Shown here in pieces: positions 1 through 6,761 of a stretch of 13,917 nt of DNA. The stretch's first letter is position 1. The number at the start of each line of letters is the position of its first letter. A model generated the notes under the pieces. It did not search any database. It saw nothing but the letters and a program-made list of their open reading frames with translations, and was not told the DNA's origin. A program made the translations under genes and the position numbers. This DNA is from JBEIJQ01 sp040380145 (GTDB lineage Bacteria; Bacteroidota; Bacteroidia; Chitinophagales; Saprospiraceae), in NCBI GenBank assembly GCA_040380145.1, contig JBEIJQ010000078.1, positions 1 through 13,917 of the forward strand. Direction: 5' to 3'.

Positions 1-868
1 CCCGTTCCAGCGGAACTTGCAGCGCCACGGCGACTTGTTCCGGTGTAAGGAATCCCGATTCCAGCAAAAGGGCAATAGAAATACTTTCTTGTTCGGCTTT
101 ACCTTCGGCTTTACCTTCGGCTTTACCTTCGGCGATGAAGTGTTGGGCAAAGATGTCGTGCTTGCTCGTGGGATATGTCTCGAGGATGGTTTGGAAGATA
201 CCGGGCATGGCTTGGAGCGATTTTTTGATGATGGGTTGAAGTTTGCGCAGTTTGGACAAGGTGGTCAGCTGGTGAAATAGGATCCACCGCACCCTGGAGT
301 CGGGGGATAAAGTCCAGATCCGTTCGATGATCTTGGTAACCGCTTCCTCTCGAGGGGTTGTGCCAAAGTTGCCCAAGATGGCCAGAACAACGCTTTCCGC
401 AGTTTCGAGTTCCAAGATGAATTCGTACGGGACGTCATGCAAATATAACTCTTCATAACTGAATTTCACTCTCTCCAAGGGCTTTTCCTCGCGGATACCC
501 GATCTTTTTCTTTTGTTTGCGTTCAAAAAAATCGCGAGTTGGGAAACCCGCCTCCGGTGGCTGCGCTGAAGCACGATGTAGTATTCCAGCATCCGAAGGG
601 CAAACCCTTTTTCCTTTTTCAGCTGGAATTCGACGTGCAGCAGGCCTTCTTTGCCCTCCACTCCTTCGTCGAGCAAAACCAACATGTCCGTTTCGTGGTC
701 GAGCGTTGTCTGGACCCTAGTGGGCGCCATTTGGATCAGCTCTGGTGGATGGGGCAGTTTCTTGCCTTGCAGTTTCATCACCAGTGCGAGGGCACCGCTC
801 CGCAAAATGCGGTCGTAGTTGTTCGGCATAGTGTGTTGTTTTTCGGTTTTCGGATCAGATGTCGCCAT
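1..868 (-). CDS. Rpn/YhgA-like PD-(D/E)XK nuclease-family protein, C-terminus cut by window edge
   Basis: The minus strand is open from an ATG at 868 to base 1 without a stop, giving 289 residues of an unfinished protein. The N-terminal half resembles the Rpn (recombination-promoting nuclease, formerly 'putative transposase') family of PD-(D/E)XK proteins: ETDML around Asp61, then LLHVEFQ with Glu80 and Gln82 as the E-x-Q active-site pair, then LRMLEYY (91-97) and the strand LAIFLN. A helical region follows, then a repeated Glu-Gly-Lys-Ala segment near residues 246-258 and a hydrophobic SIALLLESGFL stretch, an order common in cyanobacterial and Bacteroidota members. Start: AAGGGA lies just upstream of Met1; Met14 (829) is an alternative. 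Known family members nick or cut DNA and promote RecA-independent recombination; that role here is inferred from family. It stands alone, divergent from the next gene, and has lower GC than its neighbours. Confidence 0.8.
   Translation of the reverse strand, partial: MATSDPKTEKQHTMPNNYDRILRSGALALVMKLQGKKLPHPPELIQMAPTRVQTTLDHETDMLVLLDEGVEGKEGLLHVEFQLKKEKGFALRMLEYYIVLQRSHRRRVSQLAIFLNANKRKRSGIREEKPLERVKFSYEELYLHDVPYEFILELETAESVVLAILGNFGTTPREEAVTKIIERIWTLSPDSRVRWILFHQLTTLSKLRKLQPIIKKSLQAMPGIFQTILETYPTSKHDIFAQHFIAEGKAEGKAEGKAEQESISIALLLESGFLTPEQVAVALQVPLER
92..133. repeat. 12-bp in-frame tandem repeat, about 3.5 copies
   Basis: The unit TTCGGCTTTACC occurs three times perfectly (92-103, 104-115, 116-127), followed by a half unit TTCGGC (128-133). 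Read on the minus strand it encodes a four-residue unit of Gly-Lys-Ala-Glu inside the Rpn-like protein. The unit is a multiple of three, so copy-number change would lengthen or shorten the linker without breaking the frame. The copies are identical at the DNA level, which suggests recent expansion by slippage. Confidence 0.9.
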
Positions 869-1094
869 ATATATCCCTTTTTGGTGCCTTTCGGTAACCG
901 CTTTCGGGGATTTTTTTTACCAAAATTTTTTTTTCACCTTTCTTTTTTTCTCAAAAAAAATATAAAAAATTGAAAAACAGTATTTAGCATAATATTGAGA
1001 TAAAGACGGCAAAAAATCGTCCGCCTGCCTGGACCGATGCAGCAAAGGTTGGCAGACATGCCCATTCGAAGCTTCGCGCGTTTCTTATTTTGCG
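869..1094. other. AT-rich intergenic region between divergent genes
   Basis: No coding frame is supported here. Bases 909-971 are runs of T and A with few other bases, unlike the GC-rich genes on either side. The stretch would hold the promoter of the minus-strand Rpn-like gene, but I see no convincing -7/-33 pair for it. A 10-bp palindrome lies at 1067-1076, next to the promoter of the downstream AIM24-family gene. Confidence 0.5.
1067..1076. promoter_or_regulatory. 10-bp perfect palindrome CGAAGCTTCG, possible operator
   Basis: CGAAGCTTCG is a perfect palindrome about 19 bases upstream of the -7 box at 1095-1102, so it covers the position where a Bacteroidota -33 element would lie. A binding site there could control the AIM24-family gene, but a 10-bp palindrome can arise by chance. 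Confidence 0.25.
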
Positions 1095-1102
1095 TATCTT
1101 TG
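1095..1102 (+). promoter_or_regulatory. Bacteroidota-type -7 box TATCTTTG
   Basis: TATCTTTG matches the Bacteroidota primary sigma factor -7 consensus TAnnTTTG exactly. No good TTTG is seen at -33. Transcription would begin near 1108-1110, leaving a leader of about 38 bases before ATG 1147. This argues against the upstream TTG at 1090 as the start of the next gene. Confidence 0.55.
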
Positions 1103-1146
1103 CGGCCTCAAACCGTTGTTTTTTTTACCCCAAAAAATCACTCCCT

Positions 1147-1941
1147 ATGCGCAAAAACCACGAAATTGACTACCGGATCGTCGGCGAGGAAATGCAGTTT
1201 GTCGAGATCGAGTTGGACCCTCAGGAAACCGTGATCGCCGAGCCTGGCAGTTTCATGATGATGGACGAGCCTGTGCAAATGCAGACCATTTTCGGCGACG
1301 GCTCCAATCCCAACCAGGGATTTTTGGGCAAGTTGTTCAGCGCCGGCAAAAGACTGCTCACGGGCGAAAGCCTGTTTTTGACTGCTTACACACATGCCGG
1401 ACAAGGCAAAGCGCGCGTGAGTTTCGCCTCGCCCTATCCGGGCAAGATCATCGCGATGGATCTTTTGCAACTCGGCGGCAAAGTCGTTTGTCAGAAGGAC
1501 AGTTTTCTTTGTGCGGCCCAGGGTGTTGCCGTGGGCATCGAATGGCAGAAAAAACTCGGCACGGGCCTGTTCGGCGGTGAAGGCTTCATCATGCAGAAAA
1601 TGGAGGGCGACGGCCTCGCCTTTGTGCACGCCGGCGGACACGTCCACGAGCGCACGCTCCGTCCCGGCGAGCTGCTGAAAGTGGACACGGGCTGCATCGT
1701 GGCCCATACCCAAGACGTTGATTTCGACATCCAGTTCATCGGCGGCGTGAAAAACGTGCTGTTCGGCGGCGAAGGTTTCTTTTATGCCACTCTGCGCGGG
1801 CCCGGCAAAGTGTGGCTCCAGACTCTTCCGATCAGCCGATTGGCCAGCCGCGTGCTTTCGTACGGAGCCGCGGGCAGCCGCAAGGAACAGGGCGGCATGA
1901 TGGGCGGATTCACCACGATGTTCGACGGCGACGGCTTCTGA
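1147..1941 (+). CDS. AIM24 / TIGR00266 family protein
   Basis: This 264-residue protein matches the AIM24 (TIGR00266) family: an N-terminal DYRIVGEEMQFVEIEL strand, EPGSFMMM near residue 40, a glycine-rich loop with FGDGS, the LFLTAYTHAG segment, then a second beta-rich half with FIHA-like FVHAGGHV and a closing GEGFFYATL. The family folds as beta sheets related to cupins; in yeast Aim24 affects mitochondrial membrane organisation, but the bacterial role is not known. No signal peptide is seen, so it is probably cytoplasmic. The frame stays open upstream to a TTG at 1090, but a -7 promoter box at 1095-1102 would place the transcript start after that codon, so ATG 1147 is preferred. It appears to be a single-gene unit, with a hairpin directly at its stop codon. 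Confidence 0.88.
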   Translation: MRKNHEIDYRIVGEEMQFVEIELDPQETVIAEPGSFMMMDEPVQMQTIFGDGSNPNQGFLGKLFSAGKRLLTGESLFLTAYTHAGQGKARVSFASPYPGKIIAMDLLQLGGKVVCQKDSFLCAAQGVAVGIEWQKKLGTGLFGGEGFIMQKMEGDGLAFVHAGGHVHERTLRPGELLKVDTGCIVAHTQDVDFDIQFIGGVKNVLFGGEGFFYATLRGPGKVWLQTLPISRLASRVLSYGAAGSRKEQGGMMGGFTTMFDGDGF

Positions 1942-1970
1942 TGCCCCGCACGACCCTTTTTTGCGGGCAT
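1941..1970 (+). terminator. Hairpin at the end of the AIM24-family gene
   Basis: ATGCCCCGCA (1941-1950) pairs with TGCGGGCAT (1962-1970), giving a nine-pair stem with one bulged C and an 11-base loop that contains a T run. It begins at the last base of the stop codon. There is no T run after the stem, so it is not a textbook intrinsic terminator. It may instead slow polymerase or protect the transcript end. Confidence 0.4.
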
Positions 1971-2018
1971 ACTCCGCTCAGATGACCAGTTGAACCAACA
2001 CAACCCTTTTTCGACCTT

Positions 2019-3205
2019 ATGTACAGTATCCAAGACTCCCTGCGCCAAGAGTTGGACGACATCAGATCGTCCGGTCTTTTCAAGAACGAACGCATCATCC
2101 TGTCCGATCAGAAAGCCGAGATCGAAACCGCCCAAGCCGGCAAGGTGCTGAACTTCTGCGCCAACAACTACCTCGGCCTGGCCAACCACCCGCGGGTGAT
2201 CGAGGCGGCCAAGCGCACGATGGACACCCACGGTTTCGGCCTGGCCTCGGTGCGTTTCATCTGCGGCACCCAAGACATCCACAAAGACCTCGAAAGGGCC
2301 ATTTCCGAGTTTTTGGGCACCGAGGACACGATCCTCTACGCCGCGGCCTTCGACGCCAACGGCGGGGTGTTCGAGCCGCTGTTCGACGAACGGGACGCGA
2401 TCATATCCGATGCGCTCAACCACGCTTCGATCATCGACGGCGTCCGCCTGTGCAAGGCCCAGCGTTTCCGCTACGACCACAACGACATGGCCGACCTGGA
2501 GGCCAAACTGCAGGCCGCCTCGGCCTGCCGCCGCCGGATCATCGTCACCGACGGGGTGTTTTCGATGGACGGAACCATCGCGCAGCTCGACCGGATCTGC
2601 GACCTCGCCGACCGCTACGGCGCGCTGGTGATGTCGGACGAATGCCACTCTACGGGTTTCATGGGCCGCACCGGCCGCGGGGTGCACGAACGCTGCGGTG
2701 TGATGGGCCGCATGGACATCATCACGGGCACCCTCGGCAAGGCCCTCGGCGGCGCTTCGGGCGGTTTCACCTCCGGACGCCGCGAGATCATCGAACTTTT
2801 GCGCCAGCGCTCCCGGCCGTATCTGTTTTCCAACACGCTGGCCCCGGCGATCACGGGTGCCAGCCTCGAGGTGTTCAAAATGCTCACCGAGACCACGGCC
2901 CTGCGCGATCGGTTGGAGGAGAATACCCGTTACTTCCGCGAACAAATGACGGCGGCCGGCTTCGACATCAAGCCCGGCGAACATCCCATCGTGCCCTCAT
3001 GCTGTACGATGCGCCCCTGGCCCAGCGTTTCGCCGAGCGGCTGCTGGAAAAAGGTATCTATGTGATCGGCTTCTACTATCCGGTGGTGCCCAAAGGACAG
3101 GCCCGCATCCGGGTACAGCTCTCCGCCCTCCACGAACGCCATCACCTCGATCACGCCATCCGTTCGTTCGCCGAGGTCGGCCGCGAGCTGGGCGTGATTT
3201 CCTGA
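2019..3205 (+). CDS. kbl: Glycine C-acetyltransferase (2-amino-3-ketobutyrate CoA ligase), frameshifted
   Basis: This PLP-dependent alpha-oxoamine synthase makes glycine and acetyl-CoA from 2-amino-3-ketobutyrate in threonine breakdown. Visible landmarks are the N-terminal FCANNYLGLANHP, YAAAFDANGG, SDALNHASIIDG, DECHSTGFMG with the PLP-ring Asp/His pair, and TGTLGKALGGASGG with the PLP lysine at residue 241. The frame from ATG 2019 runs correctly through GEHPIVP (to about 2996), then shifts. The true C-terminus (MLYDAPLAQRFAERLL to ELGVIS) continues in another frame from ATG 2999 to the stop at 3205. One inserted base between 2996 and 2997 would restore a 395-residue protein, close to the 398 of E. 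coli Kbl. As written, translation ends at 3065 after a false tail. No other decay is visible, so a sequencing error or very recent mutation is likely. Threonine dehydrogenase is not in the window. Confidence 0.93.
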
Positions 3206-3221
3206 AATCCCTGACCGAAAC

Positions 3222-3911
3222 ATGCGCGCCCAACATTTTTTTGTCGCTCTGCTGTTCGCGGCAGGAATGATGCGGCCTGCCTCCCTCTTGGCCCAGCAAA
3301 TGGATCTTTGGCAGGGAGTGGGCCTCACGGCCAAGCTCGGAAAAGGCTGGTCGTTCACCCTCGAAGACCAGGTCCGTTTCGACCTCGACGCCCCCCGGTA
3401 CAGAAGTTCGCTGCTGGAAACGACGGTGCGCAAAAAGGTATTTCCCTGGCTGCGCCTCGGCGTGGGATATCGCTTGCGCCTGAATCCAAACGAATGGCAG
3501 CACAGGGCCCACTTCGACGCCCTTTTCTCCTGGGGGCCGAAAAAATTTCCCCTGGAATTTCGCGGCCTTTTGCGCTACCAATACCAATGGCCTACCTGGG
3601 ACAGTCCCGCCGCGATGGCTTTCCGCCAGCGCATCATCGCCAGTTGGGATGCGACCAAGAACATCCACCCGTTCCTGTACTTCGAAGGACAACTGCGCTC
3701 GGTGGCCGACGGCCCGGCCCTGTTCGACCGAACCCGCAGCGGGGTTGGGGTACAGTACGATATATCCAAGCGCAACTCTCTGGAGCTCCTTTACTTTTAC
3801 CAAGCACCGTTCAACCGCGAAAACCGCGTCGGCACGCATGTGATCAGCCTCGCTTTCGAACTTTCCCTGGATTGGTCCAAACCCGAAGGCCCCAAGCCCG
3901 AAGGGCGTTGA
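3222..3911 (+). CDS. DUF2490 family outer-membrane protein
   Basis: This 229-residue protein begins with a Sec signal peptide (basic MRAQH, a hydrophobic FFVALLFAAGMM core, cleavage likely after LLAQ near residue 25). The mature part starts LWQGVGLTAKLGKGWSFTLEDQVRF and consists of alternating beta strands with aromatic residues, such as YRLRLNPNEWQHRAHFDALF, FEFRGLLRYQYQW-like segments, FLYFEGQLR and VGVQYDISKRNSLELLYFYQ. This is the pattern of the DUF2490 family, predicted small beta-barrels of the Bacteroidota outer membrane; the function is unknown. The last residues (KPEGPKPEGR) are a short charged tail after the final strand. It starts 16 bases after the kbl stop and is probably cotranscribed with it, although no functional link is known. 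An A/T hairpin follows the stop codon. Confidence 0.85.
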   Translation: MRAQHFFVALLFAAGMMRPASLLAQQMDLWQGVGLTAKLGKGWSFTLEDQVRFDLDAPRYRSSLLETTVRKKVFPWLRLGVGYRLRLNPNEWQHRAHFDALFSWGPKKFPLEFRGLLRYQYQWPTWDSPAAMAFRQRIIASWDATKNIHPFLYFEGQLRSVADGPALFDRTRSGVGVQYDISKRNSLELLYFYQAPFNRENRVGTHVISLAFELSLDWSKPEGPKPEGR

Positions 3912-3913
3912 TT

Positions 3914-3939
3914 TTTTCTTTTTCATAAAAAAAAGAAAA
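3914..3939 (+). terminator. A/T hairpin terminator after the DUF2490 gene
   Basis: TTTTCTTTTT (3914-3923) pairs perfectly with AAAAAGAAAA (3930-3939) across a six-base loop, and TTTT follows at 3940-3943. It begins two bases after the gene's stop codon. The stem has a single G:C pair, so it is weak by classical rules, but its position between two transcription units and the following T run favour a terminator. Confidence 0.5.
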
Positions 3940-3969
3940 TTTTGACGAAAAAAATAGATTTCATTGGTT

Positions 3970-3977
3970 TACATTTA
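3970..3977 (+). promoter_or_regulatory. Possible -7 box TACATTTA before alanine dehydrogenase
   Basis: TACATTTA matches seven of eight positions of an extended TAnnTTTG box if the final G is relaxed. It lies about 90 bases before the preferred ald start at 4069. No clear TTTG is found at the correct spacing; the nearest, at 3941-3944, is too far away. It is the best promoter candidate in this gap but weak. Confidence 0.25.
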
Positions 3978-4068
3978 AGCAGGTGAAAGGAATTGATCCT
4001 GCATGCCGATCGGCCTCGGCCGTCAAGAATTCCCTGGCCGAACCTCTTTTTCACAACCCGACCGCAAC

Positions 4069-5292
4069 ATGGGCGACAAGAAAATCAACATACCTGAAAG
4101 TTTGCTCAACGCCGGGCTATCGCCCCAAGAGGAGCAATTGGAGGTCATTCCCAGGAGCCAGCGCCTGTTCATCGGCCTGCCAAAGGTCAACCACGACTTG
4201 GAAAACCGCATCGCGCTCACGCCCTGGGCGGTACGGGTGCTCACTTCGCAGGGGCACCGCGTAGTGGTCGAGAGCGGGGCCGGCGTCCGTTCCTATTTTT
4301 CCGATCACGAGTATTCTGAGGCCGGGGCCGAGATCCAGCACAGCCGTGAGAAGGTCTTCGAGGCGCATATCATCATTCGGGTGGCGCCGCTGGAACTGGA
4401 AGAGATCGCGCTGTGCCACCCCAACCAGATCGTTATCACCCCGATCCACCTGCCCACCCTGTCGGCAGACCACCTGTTCAGGCTCAAAGAAAAAAGGGTG
4501 ATCGCCCTGGCCGTGGATTACGTCAAGGACACTGCGGGAGAGTTCCCCTTCGTGCGCATCATGAGCGAAATGGCGGGCATCAGCGCCCTGCAGACGGCCG
4601 CCGAACTGTTGACTGTTTCCGGCGGCGGACGCGGTGTGCTGCTGGGCGGCATCACTGGCGTTCCACCTGCGAAAGTGGTGATCCTGGGCGCCGGCATCGT
4701 GGCGGAATACGCCGTTCGGGCCGCTCTCGGCTGCGGGGCGGAAGTCCGGGTGTTCGACAACCATGTGCGCAAACTGATGCGCCTGCAGCACAACATCGGC
4801 CGACAACTTTACACTTCCACCATCGATCCTTATGTACTGCGGCACGAATTGCGGGACGCTGATGTGGCGATCGGGGCGATGCATTCCGGGCACGGCCGTA
4901 CCCCTGTGGTGGTGAGCGAGGACATGGTAGAGCAGATGCGGAAAGGTTCGGTGATCGTGGATGTGAGCATTGACCAAGGCGGATGCTTTGCCACCTCCAG
5001 GCTCACCACCCATCAACAGCCGACTTTTCGCGTGTGCGACGTGATCCACTATTGCGTGCCCAACATCGCCTCGCGGATCCCGCGAACCGGCTCGGCCGCG
5101 TTCAGCAACATCCTTTCGTCGCTGTTGTTCCGGGCCGACGAGACCAACGGCATGGAAAACCTCGTCCGGCAATCGCCCGGTTTGCAGAACGGGGTATATG
5201 TGTACAAAAATTGTCTCACCAACGAGTACATGAGCCAGCGTTTCGGCATGAAATACACGGATCTACAGCTTTTGTTGGCCAGCAATTTCTGA
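4069..5292 (+). CDS. ald: Alanine dehydrogenase
   Basis: This 407-residue enzyme oxidises L-alanine to pyruvate and ammonia with NAD+, or runs in reverse. The N-terminal catalytic domain carries IGLPKVNHDLENRIALTPWAVRVL (about 35-58), the substrate-domain signature. The NAD domain has VVILGAGIVAEYAVRAALGCGA with the G-x-G-x-x-A loop at 207-212 and an acidic strand end at Asp230. Later motifs are DVAIGAMHSGHGRTP, VDVSIDQGGCF and YCVPNIASRIPRT, all typical of alanine dehydrogenase. The long N-terminus before RLFIGLP and the C-terminal YKNCLTNEYMSQRFG extension match the roughly 400-residue Bacteroidota form rather than the 370-residue Bacillus form. The frame is open upstream to ATG 4003, which would add 22 unlikely residues; ATG 4069 (MGDKKINIPE) is preferred. 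It leads a cluster with tadA four bases downstream. No signal peptide; cytoplasmic. Confidence 0.92.
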   Translation: MGDKKINIPESLLNAGLSPQEEQLEVIPRSQRLFIGLPKVNHDLENRIALTPWAVRVLTSQGHRVVVESGAGVRSYFSDHEYSEAGAEIQHSREKVFEAHIIIRVAPLELEEIALCHPNQIVITPIHLPTLSADHLFRLKEKRVIALAVDYVKDTAGEFPFVRIMSEMAGISALQTAAELLTVSGGGRGVLLGGITGVPPAKVVILGAGIVAEYAVRAALGCGAEVRVFDNHVRKLMRLQHNIGRQLYTSTIDPYVLRHELRDADVAIGAMHSGHGRTPVVVSEDMVEQMRKGSVIVDVSIDQGGCFATSRLTTHQQPTFRVCDVIHYCVPNIASRIPRTGSAAFSNILSSLLFRADETNGMENLVRQSPGLQNGVYVYKNCLTNEYMSQRFGMKYTDLQLLLASNF

Positions 5293-5296
5293 TGCG

Positions 5297-5731
5297 ATGA
5301 GCGACGACCACTACATGGCCGAGGCCATTCGGCAGGCCAAAGAAGCCTTTGCGGCCGGCGAGGTGCCCGTGGGCGCTGTCATAGTGGCCAACGGTCGCAT
5401 CCTCGGACGGGGCCGCAACCAGACCGAGCTCCTCCAAGATGTGACAGCGCACGCCGAGATCATCGCCATCACCGCCGCGGCCGGTTCGCTCGGCGCCAAA
5501 TACCTGACCGACTGCACGCTCTATGTGACCTTGGAACCGTGCGCGATGTGCGCCGGGGCGCTTTTTTGGTCACAGATCGGACGCATCGTGTACGGGGCCT
5601 CCGACGAAAAACGCGGGTACAGCCTGCTCTCGCCCTCGCCGCTCCACCCCAAGACGCAAGTGACGGCCGGTGTGCGGGCCGATGAATGCGCCGAATTGGT
5701 ACGGGCTTTTTTCCGGGACAAAAGGGGTTGA
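5297..5731 (+). CDS. tadA: tRNA-specific adenosine deaminase / CDA-fold nucleoside deaminase
   Basis: This 144-residue protein belongs to the cytidine deaminase fold and is most likely TadA, which converts adenosine 34 to inosine in tRNA-Arg(ACG). The zinc site is complete: His52 and proton-shuttling Glu54 in TAHAEIIAI, and Cys82 and Cys85 in LEPCAMCAGAL. The start EVPVGAVIV is the usual TadA first strand, and IVYGASDEKRG follows the zinc cysteines as in TadA. TadA, rather than guanine deaminase, is favoured by the PCAMCAGAL and DEKRG signatures, but the two are close relatives. It begins four bases after the alanine dehydrogenase stop (TGA at 5290-5292, ATG at 5297), so the pair is probably translationally coupled. 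It has no visible promoter of its own. Confidence 0.88.
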   Translation: MSDDHYMAEAIRQAKEAFAAGEVPVGAVIVANGRILGRGRNQTELLQDVTAHAEIIAITAAAGSLGAKYLTDCTLYVTLEPCAMCAGALFWSQIGRIVYGASDEKRGYSLLSPSPLHPKTQVTAGVRADECAELVRAFFRDKRG

Positions 5732-5762
5732 GCCCGGGCGCCGCTGCCAAAACGCTTCGCCC

Positions 5763-6653
5763 ATGTTACTGATCCTGCGCCCCCTCAACCTGTTCATCGT
5801 GGCCCTCACGATGGGGGCCGTTCGCTGTTGCGTGATCGCTCCGCACACACCGTTTTTTCGGCTGGGACTGTTCGATTTCGCCGTCTTGGTTTTCTGCACG
5901 ATGGCCGTCACCGCCGGCGGCAATGTGGTGAACGATTGTTTCGACCACGCACTGGATCGGATCAACAAGCCCGACAAGACCTGCATCCCCGATCGGATCT
6001 CCTTGGCGGGGGCGTGGCGGCTGTACGCATTTCTGGTCGCCATCGGCTTCGTGGCGGCGGCCTACCTGGCCGGAAAACATGGGAACTGGGCTTCGTTGGC
6101 GTCGTATCCGGCGGCCGTGGGCCTGCTCTGGTTTTATTCGGCACACGCCCAAAAACGCCCCTTGCTCGGCAACCTGATCGTGGCCGCTTTCTGCGCCGCC
6201 GTGGTATACCTGCCGCTGTGGGGAGAAAAAGAGGCTTGGGCCGAAGGCCCGCATTGGACGATCATGCACCTGTACGCCGGCTTTGCTTTTTGGAGCACCT
6301 TGGCGCGTGAACTGGTCAAAGACATGGAAGACGAGGAAGGCGACGCCTCGGCCGGTTACCGCACGCTGCCGATCGCTTTCGGGGCCCAAACCGCTTCGGT
6401 ATGCGTGGCGGTCGCGCTGGCAGTACTGCTGGCCGGACTGTTGCTGGCATTTGGGTGGTCGCTGCGCCACGGCGTTTTTCCCGCGGCCAAACCCGCTTGG
6501 TTTTTGATCGGCGCGGCGGCGGCGGTCGGCTTGTTGGCCTACTGGCTCTCTCGTCCCGCGCGCGGCAAGCGCGGCCTAGGGCGGTTCAGTGCCGCGCTCA
6601 AAGCATTCATGGGCTTGGGGATCCTTTGGTTGCTGGCCGGTGGAAACGGGTGA
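5763..6653 (+). CDS. UbiA-family prenyltransferase
   Basis: This 296-residue integral membrane protein transfers a prenyl chain onto an acceptor. Both metal-diphosphate motifs are present: NDCFDHALD with Asp58, Asp61 and Asp65 followed by INKPDK, and KDMEDEEGD with Asp187, Asp190 and Asp194. About eight or nine hydrophobic helices can be picked out, near 3-24, 34-54, 85-103, 109-127, 139-155, 168-186, 215-234, 246-262 and 278-294. The opening LILRPLNLFIVALT is typical of the Bacteroidota UbiA group often labelled geranylgeranylglycerol-phosphate geranylgeranyltransferase; the acceptor cannot be read from sequence and could be a quinone precursor or another lipid. The frame is open back to 5670, overlapping tadA, but ATG 5763 gives the usual N-terminus, 31 bases after tadA. 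It probably closes the ald-tadA transcript. Confidence 0.88.
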   Translation: MLLILRPLNLFIVALTMGAVRCCVIAPHTPFFRLGLFDFAVLVFCTMAVTAGGNVVNDCFDHALDRINKPDKTCIPDRISLAGAWRLYAFLVAIGFVAAAYLAGKHGNWASLASYPAAVGLLWFYSAHAQKRPLLGNLIVAAFCAAVVYLPLWGEKEAWAEGPHWTIMHLYAGFAFWSTLARELVKDMEDEEGDASAGYRTLPIAFGAQTASVCVAVALAVLLAGLLLAFGWSLRHGVFPAAKPAWFLIGAAAAVGLLAYWLSRPARGKRGLGRFSAALKAFMGLGILWLLAGGNG

Positions 6654-6761
6654 GGGGCCGGGATTTTTTTGTGGGAAATATTTTTTTATTTTTTTGATAA
6701 AAAAATTTGTTTTTATTTATTTCTTTAAAAAAAATAATAAAAATACATCCCAAAAACTGCC
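6654..6761. terminator. AT-rich convergent intergenic region with A/T hairpins
   Basis: Two transcription units converge on this 108-base gap. Bases 6665-6746 are nearly pure A/T. ATTTTTTT (6688-6695) pairs with AAAAAAAT (6699-6706) across the three-base loop GAT, and a second, imperfect pairing joins the T-rich 6714-6727 with the A-rich 6727-6741. With T runs after a stem on each strand, it could stop transcription from both sides. No G:C-rich stem is present. Confidence 0.45.

Noticed and set aside
92..133. CRISPR array
   Set aside because: The repeats are 12 bp, directly adjoining without spacers, and in frame within a coding sequence.
1..868. Reading the Rpn-like gene as an insertion sequence transposase
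   Set aside because: The old 'putative transposase' label is misleading: no terminal inverted repeats, target duplication or DDE motif is visible.
1090..1146. Upstream TTG start for the AIM24-family protein
   Set aside because: A full -7 promoter box at 1095-1102 lies inside this extension, and the added residues do not look like the family N-terminus.
1782..2984. 400-codon minus-strand frame opposite kbl
   Set aside because: It overlaps Kbl with its PLP motifs on the other strand and also runs into the AIM24-family gene; no recognisable domain.
5670..5762. Upstream start for the UbiA-family gene, overlapping tadA
   Set aside because: The extra 31 residues are the out-of-frame end of tadA; ATG 5763 gives the usual N-terminus.
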